Program-made: the position numbers and the translations under genes
Part shown: one piece after another, positions 8,221 through 18,179 of the stretch
Position numbering within the stretch: position 1 is the first letter of the stretch
Layout: every line of letters starts with the position of its first letter
DNA from: Litorivicinus lipolyticus
Lineage (GTDB): Bacteria; Pseudomonadota; Gammaproteobacteria; Pseudomonadales; Litorivicinaceae
Assembly (NCBI RefSeq): GCF_009650135.1
Contig: NZ_CP045871.1
Coordinates: 434,001-498,000, forward strand
DNA length: 64,000 nt
Direction: 5' to 3'
The notes under the pieces: model-generated
What the model was told of the DNA's origin: nothing
Database searches by the model: none
What the model saw: the letters and a program-made list of their open reading frames with translations, nothing else

Positions 8221-11200
8221 GTGTCAGAGAACGAAGTGGCGAGTAATAAACCGTCCCATGTGGTAGGCATTGGTGCCTCGGCCGGCGGCCTCGAGGCGTT
8301 GGAAAAGCTACTCAGTGAGATGCCCGCGGATTTGGGCTTCGCGTTCGTCATTGTGCAGCACCTGTCGCCGGACTTTGAATCCTTGATGGACGAATTGTTG
8401 GCGCGCCACACGCCGATGCCTATTCATCGAGTAGTTGATGGTATTGAGGTGCTGGCAAATTCGGTTTACCTAATCCCGCCACGCAAAGAAATGATCATTG
8501 CTGACGGTAAATTACTGCTCACCGATCGCGACCCGGCGCCGGCATTTACGTTGCCGATCGATATGTTTTTCCGCTCGTTGGCCGACGATTTTGGCACCCG
8601 GGCAATTGGTATCGTGCTCTCCGGCACCGGCACTGACGGCACACGCGGTGTCCTGGAAATCAAGAAATCCGGTGGCTTGGTATTGGTCCAGGCCCCGGCC
8701 TCGTCTAAGTTTGATGGCATGCCGCGCAGTGCGGTTGGCACCGGCGTTGCCGACAAGGTGCTGGACCCGGAAATGATGGGCGCAACCTTACAGGCGATCT
8801 CGTCGGCATCACCCAGCTTTTCCAGCCTGACGCTACTTGAAGAAGAAGCCGAGGCAACGCCGCATTGGCGCATTCTGATCGTGCTGCGCGAGCGCTACGA
8901 CATTGACTTTACCCTATACAAACCCGGCACCATTGGGCGCCGGATTGAGCGGCGCATGGCGATTGGCAATATTGGTTCGTCCGGCGATTACTTGACTCGC
9001 CTGCGTCAAGACGGTGATGAACTGGAAAACCTGTACCGCGACCTGTTGATCGGTGTCACGGAATTTTTCCGAGACCCCCAAGCCTTTGAAATTCTGTACA
9101 AGAATGTGCTCGATGACATGGCCAACAAGCTGTCGAACGAACGTAGCTTGCGGGTCTGGACACCGGGCTGCGCGACCGGCGAAGAAGCCTATTCGTTAGC
9201 GATCATGCTGCACGAATTGGCAACGCTGAAAAATAAGCCACTTAACGTCAAGATATTTGCCACGGACTTGCACCCCGGCGCGCTCGAAGCCGCCGGCGCT
9301 GGGTTGTACCGCAAGGAAACCCTGAGCAATGTGTCGGACGAACGCCTAGAACGGTACTTCATCGCCCAGTCCGACAATCGCACCTACCGGGTATCGCCGG
9401 AACTGCGCCGGATGGTGGTGTTTGCGCCGCAAAACGTGACCAAGGATCCGCCGTTCACCAAAATTGATCTGGTCAGTTGCCGTAACTTGTTGATTTACTT
9501 GCAGCAGCCCATCCAAGATAAAATTTTGTCGCTGTTCCACTTCTCGCTCAATAAGGGCGGCGTGATGTTCTTGGGGCCGTCGGAAACGGCGGGCGTGGTG
9601 GAATCTGAGTTTGACGTGGTCGATCGCCACTGGCGGCTCTATCGCAAGCGCCGGGATGCACGTTTGACCAGCGTCAGTCGCTTTCCGGTGTCGTCTATGT
9701 CGCCGGTAGCGCCAATGATCCCGACCGGGCAAATACCCATGGTCAGCGATTCGGCCGAGATGCCCAGCATCCCACCTTCGCCGCAGTCGGAAACCATTCG
9801 GTTATTAAAGACCTACGACGCGCTGTTAGACATGTACATGCCGGCGGGTTTCTTGGTCGACATCCGCGGCAATGTGATTCATGTGTTTGGCGATGTCGCG
9901 CCCTACACGCGATCGTTGATGGGGCGGCCGACCATTGATTTGTTGGACATTGTGGTCGATGCCCTGAAAATCGCGGTGGGTGCCGGTATTCAGCGGGCGG
10001 CCAAAGAACGCAGCTTAATTTCGTACGGCGGGATTCGCCTCGGCGATGACGAGAACGGTCAGATCGTGACGGTCACTGCGCGCCGTGTTCAAACCAGTCA
10101 GGTTGTAGACACTTCGCGCCCCGAACATATCCTGCTGACCGTTGCGCCCCAGCAAGACCCGCCGCTGCAGGTGAGCCCGCAGGGTCATGGTGAGAATATT
10201 ATCCCCGTCGAGGCGCTGGATATTTCCGTCGAGGCGCGTGAGCGCATTCGTGCGCTGGAATACGAGCTGCGCTATACGAAAGAGCATTTGTTGGCGACCA
10301 ACGAAGAGTTGGAAACCTCGAACGAAGAACTGCAAGCCACCAACGAAGAGATGATGGCCTCGAACGAGGAGCTGCAAAGCACCAACGAAGAACTGCACTC
10401 GGTCAACGAAGAGCTGTATACGGTTAATGCCGAGTACGAGCGCAAGATCGCCGAACTGACCCGATTGACCGCCGACATGGACAATCTGCTGCAAAGTACG
10501 GATCTGGGCACTGTGTTCGTTGACACCGAAGCGCGTATTCGTAAGTACACGCCTGCGGTGGCATCGACCTTTAGCTTGATTCCACAAGACGTTGGCCGAC
10601 CGATCGATCACTTTGCGCACCGTATTCGCGATCCACACATGATGGACCATATTCGCCAGGTCTTGGAAACGGGCGAGCGTATCGAGCGCGAAGTTCAAAA
10701 CCGCGCCGGCGACTGGCTATTGATGCGCATTTTGCCGTACCGCACCGAGGAGGCGTCAATTGAGGGCGCGGTCGTGACCTTGGTTGACGTCACTCAGCTC
10801 AAGGGCACCGAAGAGCAGCTCAACCAATCCTTGCGCGATTTGCGCGTGTCCAACCAAGAGCTGCAACAGTTCGCGCACATTGTCAGTCACGATTTGAAAG
10901 CGCCGATCCGGCACATTCATGCGCATTGCCTAAAAATGCGCGGGCTGATCGGCGACAGCAACGCGGAAGTCGCCGGCTTGTTGGATCGCACCACGACCAG
11001 CGTCAAGCACATGAACGGTTTGATCGAAGGCCTGCTGGCGTACTCTCGGATCGGTGCCGGCGGTGCTGAAATGACGCCGACCGACTTAAACAGCGTGTTC
11101 CAGACGGTCGTGCAACAGGCCCAGGAGGAAATCGACGGCGCCGATGCCGTGGTTGTGGCGGATCCACTGCCGACCGTGCTTGGGGATCGAATTCAGTTGG

Positions 11201-11622
11201 TTCAGCTGTTCCAAAACCTGATTGAAAACGCCATAAAATTCCGCGCGGCGTCGCGTCCTCGGGTTTACGTTGCGGCCAAGCCACGTGGCCAACATTGGGT
11301 GTTGTCAGTCCAGGACAATGGCATTGGTGTGGACCCCAAGTTCGCCGAAAGCATTTTCGAAGTGTTCCGCCGCCTGCACGACTCCGAGACCTATCCGGGT
11401 ACCGGTATGGGCTTGGTGATCTGTCGCAAGGTGGTTGATCGCCACGGCGGCCGAATTTGGTTGGACCGCCGCGGCGGCATGGGATCGACCTTTTACTTTA
11501 CCTTGCCGATGATGGAAGCGGACTTCACAGACGAGGCGATCCAGATTGAGCAAACCTTGGATGAACTGGTCGGCTCTTTGCAGCTTGAGAACGGTGCGCC
11601 GGCACCGAAATTGGGCGACTGA
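8221..11622 (+). CDS. CheB-CheR-PAS-histidine kinase fusion protein
   Basis: 1133 residues from a GTG start preceded by AAGGAAGACAG. Domain order: CheB-type methylesterase (residues about 12-190; GIGASAGG with the catalytic Ser, QHLSPDF with His, [10 protein letters not shown]), CheR methyltransferase (about 215-470; [24 protein letters not shown]), a PAS-like region, a long coiled coil of repeated TNEELxxSNEEL heptads (about 680-740), a second PAS, a HisKA domain ([15 protein letters not shown]) and an HATPase domain ([25 protein letters not shown]). No membrane segment is evident, so it is probably cytoplasmic. It likely couples receptor-methylation-like chemistry to phosphorelay. The receiver gene 3 bp downstream is the probable partner. 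Confidence 0.93.
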   Translation: MSENEVASNKPSHVVGIGASAGGLEALEKLLSEMPADLGFAFVIVQHLSPDFESLMDELLARHTPMPIHRVVDGIEVLANSVYLIPPRKEMIIADGKLLLTDRDPAPAFTLPIDMFFRSLADDFGTRAIGIVLSGTGTDGTRGVLEIKKSGGLVLVQAPASSKFDGMPRSAVGTGVADKVLDPEMMGATLQAISSASPSFSSLTLLEEEAEATPHWRILIVLRERYDIDFTLYKPGTIGRRIERRMAIGNIGSSGDYLTRLRQDGDELENLYRDLLIGVTEFFRDPQAFEILYKNVLDDMANKLSNERSLRVWTPGCATGEEAYSLAIMLHELATLKNKPLNVKIFATDLHPGALEAAGAGLYRKETLSNVSDERLERYFIAQSDNRTYRVSPELRRMVVFAPQNVTKDPPFTKIDLVSCRNLLIYLQQPIQDKILSLFHFSLNKGGVMFLGPSETAGVVESEFDVVDRHWRLYRKRRDARLTSVSRFPVSSMSPVAPMIPTGQIPMVSDSAEMPSIPPSPQSETIRLLKTYDALLDMYMPAGFLVDIRGNVIHVFGDVAPYTRSLMGRPTIDLLDIVVDALKIAVGAGIQRAAKERSLISYGGIRLGDDENGQIVTVTARRVQTSQVVDTSRPEHILLTVAPQQDPPLQVSPQGHGENIIPVEALDISVEARERIRALEYELRYTKEHLLATNEELETSNEELQATNEEMMASNEELQSTNEELHSVNEELYTVNAEYERKIAELTRLTADMDNLLQSTDLGTVFVDTEARIRKYTPAVASTFSLIPQDVGRPIDHFAHRIRDPHMMDHIRQVLETGERIEREVQNRAGDWLLMRILPYRTEEASIEGAVVTLVDVTQLKGTEEQLNQSLRDLRVSNQELQQFAHIVSHDLKAPIRHIHAHCLKMRGLIGDSNAEVAGLLDRTTTSVKHMNGLIEGLLAYSRIGAGGAEMTPTDLNSVFQTVVQQAQEEIDGADAVVVADPLPTVLGDRIQLVQLFQNLIENAIKFRAASRPRVYVAAKPRGQHWVLSVQDNGIGVDPKFAESIFEVFRRLHDSETYPGTGMGLVICRKVVDRHGGRIWLDRRGGMGSTFYFTLPMMEADFTDEAIQIEQTLDELVGSLQLENGAPAPKLGD

Positions 11623-11624
11623 GC

Positions 11625-12239
11625 GTGCGGGTGTTATTGGTCGAGGATAGCCCGGATGACCGCTTTTGGTTGAGTCGTCTGTTGCGCGAAAACACGGTGG
11701 GCATCGATTTGGTCGAGTCGGGCACCGCCGAAAGTGCTCTGACGCTGGCGCAGTCCAGTCAGTTTGATTTGATCGTGACGGATTATAATTTGCCCGGCCA
11801 AACCGGTGTCGAATTTTTGGAAGGGTTGCGGGCGACCAACAACTGGACCCCGGTTATGGTGGTGACTGGCAGTGCCGACATCAGCGCAGCCCAGGGTTCG
11901 GTCGACGCCGGTGCCGCGGCCTTTCTGGCCAAGGAATCGCTAGATAGTGATGCCCTGCAGCGCGGCATCGAACGGTCGCTGGAACCGCTGTTTGTCGTGG
12001 TTGATCCGTCACTGTTGACTTTGTCGGCGAGTGACACGGCCCGTTGGCTGTGCGAGCGCCTGAGTCGTCCTCTGGACGCCTTGGACAGCGACATGCGCGC
12101 GATTCGCGAGCGCCCGTCGAGCCAAGTGGGGATTGACGAGCAGCGAGCGCTGGACGCGCTCGAGTCCAAAATTGTGGCGATTCAGGACCGCATGCGCCGT
12201 GCCCTCAAAGACTACCAAGGTGAGGCCGAGCTGGTCTAA
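11625..12239 (+). CDS. Response regulator receiver protein with C-terminal helical extension
   Basis: 204 residues from GTG, 2 bp after the stop of the fusion kinase. Receiver domain at residues 1-120: acidic pocket LVEDSPDD, phospho-acceptor Asp in LIVTDYNLPG, Thr in VVTGS and Lys in FLAKES. The remaining 80 residues are predicted helical with no recognisable DNA-binding or enzymatic motif; they resemble a coiled or Hpt-like extension without a clear phospho-histidine. It probably takes phosphate from the neighbouring kinase. Its stop shares CTAA with the convergent cmoB stop. Confidence 0.88.
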   Translation: MRVLLVEDSPDDRFWLSRLLRENTVGIDLVESGTAESALTLAQSSQFDLIVTDYNLPGQTGVEFLEGLRATNNWTPVMVVTGSADISAAQGSVDAGAAAFLAKESLDSDALQRGIERSLEPLFVVVDPSLLTLSASDTARWLCERLSRPLDALDSDMRAIRERPSSQVGIDEQRALDALESKIVAIQDRMRRALKDYQGEAELV

Positions 12240-13171
12240 CGGCAGATCAGCGTCGCGCGTAACGGCGCAGGGTGTCCTTCTAATGTGCGTGACGGATCGC
12301 TTGGATCCAGTGCGCCGGCCAAGCTGTTACCGCCGATCCAATCCGTCGAGCGTTGCTCGTCACCGGTGGTGGCGGTTAGGTCAACGCAATCGACCTGTTC
12401 GAAGCCGAGTTTGCGGCACCACACCTGTAGCGCTGCGACCGACGGAATAAACCAACAGTTTTTCATGCGCGCATATCGATCCGGCGGCACCAGGACGCTG
12501 TTTTCGTCGCCGTCGATGACCAGCGTTTCCAGCACCAAGGTCGCGCCGGGCGCCATTTGCTGGCGCAGCTGGGTCAGGTGCTCGATCGGTGAGCGGCGGT
12601 GGTACAGCACACCCATGCTGAGGACCAAATCAAAGTGCTGTGACGGCGCCAAGCTTTCGAGCGGCACCGGCCAGTATTCAATGGCAGGGTGGCGCAGGTA
12701 GTGCTGGATTGCGGCAAACTGAATCGCGAATAGCAGCGACGGATCAACCCCCAGTACCGAGTCCATGCCGTGCTCCAACAGCCGCCACATGTGGTAGCCG
12801 TTGCCACAGCCGACGTCCAGCGCGTGACCGCCGGCGGGGGGCAAATGCGGGACAATGCGGTCCCATTTCAAATCCGAGCGCCATTCACTGTCGATTTCGC
12901 TGTCAAACAGGCGATACGGTCCCTTGCGCCAGGGTTTGAGCTGGCGCAGCGCGTCCGCCAAGGCCGCCGGATCGGAGCACTGCCCGCGCGGCCCGACCCA
13001 GCGATCGAGGTGAATCTGATCCACGGTCGCCGTCGGCAGTTGCGCCAGGCTGTTGAGCCAACGCGGCAAGTTGCCGTGCTTCAACCAAGGTTCGAAGTCA
13101 ATGCCCTCGCGCAGCAGCGCCAAGTGCTCCATCGGTGCGGGCCAGTCGTCACGCTGCCACGGTAGCCTCAT
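12236..13171 (-). CDS. cmoB: tRNA U34 carboxymethyltransferase
   Basis: 311 residues (E. coli CmoB 323). Transfers the carboxymethyl group of carboxy-SAM to 5-hydroxyuridine at tRNA position 34, giving cmo5U. SAM-fold motif I ALDVGCGNGYHMWRLL near residue 120, GVDPSLLFAIQFAA, and the CmoB hallmarks LSMGVLYHRRSP and ARMKNCWFIPS. The ATG at 13171 overlaps the cmoA stop (ATGA), which fixes the start; a much longer in-frame extension to 13372 only reads through cmoA. Convergent with the receiver gene, sharing stop bases. Confidence 0.95.
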   Translation of the reverse strand: MRLPWQRDDWPAPMEHLALLREGIDFEPWLKHGNLPRWLNSLAQLPTATVDQIHLDRWVGPRGQCSDPAALADALRQLKPWRKGPYRLFDSEIDSEWRSDLKWDRIVPHLPPAGGHALDVGCGNGYHMWRLLEHGMDSVLGVDPSLLFAIQFAAIQHYLRHPAIEYWPVPLESLAPSQHFDLVLSMGVLYHRRSPIEHLTQLRQQMAPGATLVLETLVIDGDENSVLVPPDRYARMKNCWFIPSVAALQVWCRKLGFEQVDCVDLTATTGDEQRSTDWIGGNSLAGALDPSDPSRTLEGHPAPLRATLICR

Positions 13172-13896
13172 TTGATCGCGATCCAGGCCATGAAATTGAG
13201 CGTTTGAAGCCACACTCGAGTGGTTTCGAAGCCGGCCGCGCGTAGCCGGCTTTCGTGGGCGCCGGGGGTCTCGGGAAACATCACGTTTTCCAGTGCCGTG
13301 CGCTTTTGGGCGATTTCGAGCTCGGAATAGCCGTTGGCGCGCTTGAAGTCCCAATAGACTTCCTGGACCCACTGGGCGTGGTCGGCGTCGTCAAAGGTGA
13401 CTTTTTCGGCCAGCAGCAAAATGCCACCGGGCAGGGTCGCGTCGTAGATCTTTTTGATCATCAGGTCGCGGTCGCCCATGGGCAGAAATTGCAGGGTTAA
13501 ATTCAGGCAGCTGACGCTGGCGCGATGCATGGGCAGCGTGCGTATGTCGCCCTCGACCAGATCAACCGGGCGGTCTTGCGCGGTGCGCCCTTCGATCAGC
13601 AACCCGCGGGCGCGTTCGATCATGGCGCTGGAGTTATCGACGCCGATGACTCGGGTGCCGTCCGCGCGAACGTGGCGCGACAGGCTTAAGGCCGTGGCAC
13701 CCAATGACGTACCCAAGTCGTAAAGGTTGCTGTCGGCGAGGGCGTGGCGCGCCGCGAGCAAGCCGGCGCCGCCCACCAGTTGCCCATAACCGGGCACTGA
13801 TCGGCGAATCATGTCGGGGAACACGCTGGCGACGTCGTCGTTAAAGGCGAACGGTCCTAGCGACTCAAAAGGGTTGGCATAGACGGCATCTTTCAT
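13168..13896 (-). CDS. cmoA: Carboxy-S-adenosyl-L-methionine synthase
   Basis: 242 residues (E. coli CmoA 247). Converts SAM and prephenate to carboxy-SAM, the donor used by CmoB. Signatures FNDDVASVFPDMIRRSVPGY near residue 18 and YDLGTSLGATALSLSRHV (motif I) are characteristic, with LNLTLQFLP further on. It is the first gene of the cmoA-cmoB pair, as in E. coli, with a 4-bp overlap to cmoB. Confidence 0.96.
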   Translation of the reverse strand: MKDAVYANPFESLGPFAFNDDVASVFPDMIRRSVPGYGQLVGGAGLLAARHALADSNLYDLGTSLGATALSLSRHVRADGTRVIGVDNSSAMIERARGLLIEGRTAQDRPVDLVEGDIRTLPMHRASVSCLNLTLQFLPMGDRDLMIKKIYDATLPGGILLLAEKVTFDDADHAQWVQEVYWDFKRANGYSELEIAQKRTALENVMFPETPGAHESRLRAAGFETTRVWLQTLNFMAWIAIK

Positions 13897-13927
13897 GTCG
13901 CCATTCTATGCCGGGCAGGGCGGGGTG

Positions 13928-14929
13928 TCAGAAGTTTTTCGGGCGCAGTGCATCCAAGGTGCGGCTGGTGTCATTGACCACGGCCACTTGTTTTTGAATC
14001 TCCTGCATCAGACCGTTCAGACGCTCGCCGACTTTTGCGGCGCGCTCGCCAATGGTCATCAAGCTGCCTTCGATGGCTTCAATTTTGCTGGACCCGTCTT
14101 CGACTTCGCTGGACAAGCGACCGATCTGCTCGACCACGGTGCGCGTGCCTTTGGCCATTTCCTCGACGATCGCGTTGACCTCTTCGGTCGCGTGGGATGT
14201 GCGTCCCGCCAGGTTTCGGACTTCGTCCGCCACCACCGCAAAGCCACGGCCTTGCTCGCCGGCGCGGGCCGCCTCGATCGCCGCGTTCAGCGACAACAGC
14301 CCGGTCTGTTCGGCAATGTCGTTAATCACACGGGTCACGCTCTGAATTTTTTCGCTGCGGGTATCTAGCGCCTGAATTTCTTGCAACGCCTGGCTGGTCG
14401 AGCCGCTGATACGACGTACCTGATTGACCGCTTCTTTTAAGGCTTCGCGCTGGGCTGACGAGTCGCTGCGGTTGGCTTGGGCGAACTCAAGCGTGTCCCG
14501 GGCTTCGTTGCTGACGCTTTCCAGCGATGCAATCAGGGTTGTCATGCTGTGCGACGCGCCGCCGAGTTGGTTGCAGATATTGTCGACCGCCATTTGCGCA
14601 GCCTGGGCTTGATTCTCAACTTCAGACACGCGGGACTGTGCTTGGTTGAACTGCATCATTGCCGCTTGTGTCGCATTGCTCTGCTCGTCCAGCGAGTCGA
14701 CCATCGGGGCCATCCATTCAGGCAGGTCGCGACGCCCAGCCTGCCATGTCATGACGGCGTTTGCGATTGCCTGCTGGCTGCGTTGCTGGGTCCAGATGAC
14801 GCCGGCAATGCCACCGACCGCGGCCAACGCGACGCCAATAAAACCGCCGATATCCGGCAGGCCAAAGCTAATGCCCAGCCCGGCAACCGCGCCGATCACG
14901 CCTGGCGCCAGAGTCAAAAAGCCTTTCAT
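13928..14929 (-). CDS. Methyl-accepting chemotaxis-type signalling protein without a periplasmic sensor
   Basis: 333 residues. The N-terminal 45 residues form one or two hydrophobic, Gly/Ala-rich membrane segments (LAPGVIGAVAGLGISFG and GFIGVALAAVGGIAGVIW). A soluble helical region leads into an MCP signalling domain whose hairpin tip is INDIAEQTGLLSLNAAIEAA followed by RAGEQGRGFAVVADEVRNLA (residues about 215-255). There is no periplasmic ligand domain, and the methylation helices are short. It may sense a membrane or cytoplasmic cue, or act with the CheB-CheR kinase upstream of cmoAB. No cheA or cheW is nearby. Confidence 0.9.
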   Translation of the reverse strand: MKGFLTLAPGVIGAVAGLGISFGLPDIGGFIGVALAAVGGIAGVIWTQQRSQQAIANAVMTWQAGRRDLPEWMAPMVDSLDEQSNATQAAMMQFNQAQSRVSEVENQAQAAQMAVDNICNQLGGASHSMTTLIASLESVSNEARDTLEFAQANRSDSSAQREALKEAVNQVRRISGSTSQALQEIQALDTRSEKIQSVTRVINDIAEQTGLLSLNAAIEAARAGEQGRGFAVVADEVRNLAGRTSHATEEVNAIVEEMAKGTRTVVEQIGRLSSEVEDGSSKIEAIEGSLMTIGERAAKVGERLNGLMQEIQKQVAVVNDTSRTLDALRPKNF

Positions 14930-15075
14930 TTAACGTCCCCTAAAAAATAACTCGTAAAGTTGAGTGTGCATGGCTGTAACGGCCGTGGCGCTAAAAGCTA
15001 AAGCGCTATCGCGCCAGGATCAGCATAGTTAACCAGCGCACGTTTTGCCGTTCAGCCCGGTGCTAGGGTCGTTGA

Positions 15076-15513
15076 ATGAATGATTTGCAGTGGTTGTATT
15101 GGGATGAAGACAGTGCGCGCGTCAACCCGCGTAAGTGCCGTGTCATGGACGTTATTCGAACCTTGGGCCTTGGCCCGACTCAAACTGAACAGACGTTGCT
15201 GTTGCAGTCGGGCGAATTGGTGCCCTGGTGCAAAGGCGAACTGGCTAACCGCTACGCGGCCATGCGGCTGGTCCGGATTCATCGTGTTGTCGTGCGCAAC
15301 CGGCCACACTTGCCGGCGCGCTTCCAAATGGGCGAATGGCTGTCACGACCCCTGCTGAATGGACAATCGGCATTCGCAGTGTTGTGCGATCCATACTTTT
15401 TGGAGCATCGACTGGAACGCGCCCTGTTAATCATTTCACGGCTGACCGGTCAGTCGCCGAAATCGACGACCGGAAAGGCAATCGCTGCCAATGTGGTGTT
15501 GCTGACGCCTTAG
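15076..15513 (+). CDS. Conserved-looking hypothetical protein
   Basis: 145 residues starting ATG-AAT-GAT about 145 bp from the divergent chemotaxis gene. The family was not recognised. The protein is soluble and basic, with no signal peptide. The stretch from LLLQSGELVPW to VVVRNRPHLP, followed by WLSRPLLNGQSAFAVLCDPYF, faintly recalls chorismate-lyase-like (UbiC) layouts, but conserved UbiC residues cannot be aligned with confidence. Its TAG stop shares CTAG with the convergent ferredoxin gene, a neat junction seen elsewhere in this window between real genes, which supports it being coding. Confidence 0.55.
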   Translation: MNDLQWLYWDEDSARVNPRKCRVMDVIRTLGLGPTQTEQTLLLQSGELVPWCKGELANRYAAMRLVRIHRVVVRNRPHLPARFQMGEWLSRPLLNGQSAFAVLCDPYFLEHRLERALLIISRLTGQSPKSTTGKAIAANVVLLTP

Positions 15514-15815
15514 AGCTTGGGGATCACGTAGGTGACACCGTCCATGGAGGGTGTCACGACAATTTGGCAACTCAGGCGACTGGCATCCGTCAACGCATCG
15601 GCAAAATCAAGCATGTCTTTTTCCATGTCGCTGGGGGCTGGCAAGGCCGCTCCGTCCGGTGCGTAGACGTGGCAGGTTGCGCAACTGCAGCCACCCCCGC
15701 AATCCGCATCGATACCGGGCACGCGATTGCGCGCCGCCGCCATCATTACGCTTTCGCCGATTTCAGCGGTGACCTCGAAGGTCTCGTCACCGTATTCAAA
15801 TTTTACTGTGGGCAT
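15510..15815 (-). CDS. [2Fe-2S] ferredoxin (adrenodoxin-like)
   Basis: 101 residues. Cluster-binding cysteines appear as C-x5-C-x2-C (DCGGGCSCATCHVY) with the fourth in SRLSCQI, the adrenodoxin/putidaredoxin spacing. DKFD-like acidic residues and DMLDFA, typical of redox-partner docking, precede the last cysteine. It probably carries electrons for an oxygenase or a biosynthetic enzyme; no reductase or P450 is adjacent. It lies 11 bp downstream of the 3-hydroxybutyrate dehydrogenase gene on the same strand and is probably co-transcribed with it. Confidence 0.92.
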   Translation of the reverse strand: MPTVKFEYGDETFEVTAEIGESVMMAAARNRVPGIDADCGGGCSCATCHVYAPDGAALPAPSDMEKDMLDFADALTDASRLSCQIVVTPSMDGVTYVIPKL

Positions 15816-15826
15816 GGTTTCTCCAG

Positions 15827-16588
15827 TTAGGTACAGGTCCAGCCGCCGTCCAACACCAAGGCTTGGCCGGTCATATTTCGCGCAGCCGGGCTCATTAGAT
15901 AAGCACAGGTCCCACCGAGTTCCTCAAAGCTGATAAAGGCTTTTTTCGGCATCGGTTTGAGCATGACCTGCTCGACGACTTCTTGGGCGGATATCCCGCG
16001 CGTGCGGGCTTGGTCCGCAATCTGTTTTTCGACCAGAGGCGTTTTCACGTAGGCCGGACAGACGGTATTGATGGTGATGTCAGTATCGGCGGTTTCAAGT
16101 GCCACGGTTTTACTTAGTCCTAATAAGCCATGTTTAGCGCTGATGTAGGCGCTTTTATAGGGGCTGGCGATCAGGCCGTGGATGCTGCCGAGGTTGATAA
16201 TGCGGCCGTAGCCCTGGCTGCGCATGCGCTTAACGGCGACCCCGGTGGTAATCGCCGGCCCCACCAACATAATTTGAATCAACTGCGCCCAACGGTCTTT
16301 GGGGAAGTCTTCGATGGGGTCGATGTGTTGGACCCCGGCGTTGTTAATAAGACCGTGGACTGGGCCGACTTGGTCAAACACCGCCTGGGTTTGTGCTTCG
16401 CTTGTCACGTCCATGGCAAAGGCTCGCGCACGGCCGCCCGAGGCGGTAATAGCGTCGGCGGTGGCTTGGGCGCTGTCTAGTTGCAAGTCAGTCGCGACAA
16501 TGTCAAAGCCGTGCTCGGCCAAGTATTGGGCAATGCCCTGGCCGATGCCGCTGCCGGCACCCGTGATTAAAACAGTTTGTTGGGACAT
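15827..16588 (-). CDS. bdhA: 3-hydroxybutyrate dehydrogenase
   Basis: 253 residues, typical short-chain dehydrogenase length. NAD-binding TGAGSGIGQGIA at the N-terminus, NNAG at about residue 85, and the catalytic Ser/Tyr/Lys in GSIHGLIASPYKSAYISAKHG. The combination SIHGLIASPYKSAY with CPAYVKTPLVEKQI is diagnostic of bacterial D-3-hydroxybutyrate dehydrogenase, which interconverts 3-hydroxybutyrate and acetoacetate in ketone-body or PHB metabolism. It is divergent from the pirin gene, with about 105 bp between starts. Confidence 0.9.
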   Translation of the reverse strand: MSQQTVLITGAGSGIGQGIAQYLAEHGFDIVATDLQLDSAQATADAITASGGRARAFAMDVTSEAQTQAVFDQVGPVHGLINNAGVQHIDPIEDFPKDRWAQLIQIMLVGPAITTGVAVKRMRSQGYGRIINLGSIHGLIASPYKSAYISAKHGLLGLSKTVALETADTDITINTVCPAYVKTPLVEKQIADQARTRGISAQEVVEQVMLKPMPKKAFISFEELGGTCAYLMSPAARNMTGQALVLDGGWTCT

Positions 16589-16693
16589 GATGGCCTCAAA
16601 TTAGTGCGGAATAGGAAGCAGTCTGTTGCGCGCGGACGGCTTGCGGATACTGTACGCAAAAAGCATATTGCAGTGCAAAACAAGGAGCTCGAA

Positions 16694-17560
16694 ATGCGGC
16701 GACAGCTAGTCAAGAAAGTTACCGGGATGCCCACCAGCGATGGGGCAGGGGTGCAACTCAAGCGTGTTATCGGCCAGCCGGCGATGCCCGATTTGGATCC
16801 GTTTATGTTGCTGGACGACTTTCGCAATAACGATCCTAAGGCCTATGGTGCGGGCTTTCCGCCGCACCCGCACCGCGGCTTTGAAACCGTGACCTACATG
16901 CTGGAAGGAAAAATGGAGCACCACGACTCGGCTGGCAACAAGGGTTTGCTACGAGACGGTGGCGTCCAGTGGATGACCGCAGGTTCCGGGGTTTTGCATT
17001 CCGAGATGCCGAAACAAACCGACGGTCGGCTGTGGGGTTTTCAACTCTGGGTCAACTTACCCGGCCGCCTTAAAATGGTTAAGCCTGCCTACCAAGACAT
17101 CCAGAGCGGAGATATCCCCGAGGTTCAGGCCAAGGGTTTTAGTGTGCGTGTTATTGCCGGGCAGTTCGGTGAACAGCAAGGTGCCGCCAAAACGCTGACC
17201 GATGTCAGCTACCTTGATGTGCATATTCAAGGCGGGCAGCGCGCCCCGATCGACTTGCCGGCGAATCAAAACGCCATCGTCTTTGTGTATGACGGTCAAG
17301 CCAAGGTCTCGACTGACGAGTCCCCTCCCGAGGTGATCGGCGACGGCGAGGCGGCGATACTGCAGGGCGACGGTCCGATCTACCTGTATGCCCGCAATGA
17401 TGCGCGCATGCTGGTGATTGCGGGCGCGCCGCTGAACGAGCCGGTGGCGCGTCACGGGCCCTTTGTGATGAACACCCACGAAGAGTTAGTGCAGGCGGTC
17501 GACGACTACAACGCAGGCACGCTTGCGCCCAATCAATGGGCCTTTTTAGAACGCCAATAA
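16694..17560 (+). CDS. Pirin family protein
   Basis: 288 residues. A bicupin of the pirin family: metal-site motif FPPHPHRGFETVTYMLEG near residue 50, then GVQWMTAGSGVLHSEMP, then the C-terminal pirin domain with GQFGEQQGAAKT. Bacterial pirins bind Fe(II) and some show quercetinase activity or act as regulators; the role here is not evident. The start at 16694 is chosen for the strong AAGGAG six bases upstream. The open frame extends further upstream to 16577, but that part has no family similarity. Confidence 0.92.
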   Translation: MRRQLVKKVTGMPTSDGAGVQLKRVIGQPAMPDLDPFMLLDDFRNNDPKAYGAGFPPHPHRGFETVTYMLEGKMEHHDSAGNKGLLRDGGVQWMTAGSGVLHSEMPKQTDGRLWGFQLWVNLPGRLKMVKPAYQDIQSGDIPEVQAKGFSVRVIAGQFGEQQGAAKTLTDVSYLDVHIQGGQRAPIDLPANQNAIVFVYDGQAKVSTDESPPEVIGDGEAAILQGDGPIYLYARNDARMLVIAGAPLNEPVARHGPFVMNTHEELVQAVDDYNAGTLAPNQWAFLERQ

Positions 17561-17690
17561 TGTGAACCGGCGCACTGGTACCAGCGGGGCAGGCGGGAAA
17601 CTTTTCGGCCCGCCATCTCTCTAAGTCGTTGTCTCCAGGATGAGCACTTTTGCCAACGGTCGGCACTTCTTAATGAGTTTGGAGAGATCA

Positions 17691-18170
17691 ATGAAAAAAA
17701 CACTACTAGCCGCCAGCATGGGTCTGTTGATCAGTGCCTCGGCACTGGCCGGTTCGATGAAGGCCGATATCGTGGATACCGCATCCGAAGCCGGCACCTT
17801 TAAAACCTTATTGGCAGCGGCCGATGCGGCGGGCTTGGTCGAGACATTACGAAGCGCAGGGCCTTTTACGGTGTTTGCGCCGACCGATGAGGCCTTTGCA
17901 AAATTGCCGGCGGGCACGGTTGAAAGTTTGCTGCTGCCGGAAAATAAAGACCAATTGGCGGCGGTGCTGACGTATCACGTCCTGCCGGGCAAGGTGATGG
18001 CCTCACAGGTTCAAGACAAAGGCATGGCGACAACGGTTCAGGGCGACACCGTTGATTTCAGCATCGCCGGCGAGGCGGTGATGATCGATGCCGCAAAAAT
18101 AGTCGCCACCGACATTGAAGCCAGTAACGGCATTATTCACGTGATCGATTCGGTGATCCTACCGAACTAG
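17691..18170 (+). CDS. Secreted fasciclin (FAS1) domain protein
   Basis: 159 residues. A signal peptide of about 21 residues ([21 protein letters not shown], cleavage after SALA) leads into a single FAS1 domain with the hallmarks [30 protein letters not shown] and [10 protein letters not shown] near the middle, ending in the conserved [13 protein letters not shown]. Such periplasmic or extracellular proteins are linked with adhesion and matrix interactions. The start is supported by GGAGAG seven bases upstream; an in-frame upstream ATG at 17640 lacks the signal-peptide logic. Confidence 0.92.
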   Translation: MKKTLLAASMGLLISASALAGSMKADIVDTASEAGTFKTLLAAADAAGLVETLRSAGPFTVFAPTDEAFAKLPAGTVESLLLPENKDQLAAVLTYHVLPGKVMASQVQDKGMATTVQGDTVDFSIAGEAVMIDAAKIVATDIEASNGIIHVIDSVILPN

Positions 18171-18179
18171 TCGCGGCAC

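Noticed and set aside
15076..15513. Assignment of the 145-residue protein as chorismate lyase (ubiC)
   Set aside because: Only a vague layout similarity; catalytic residues could not be aligned, so no name was given.
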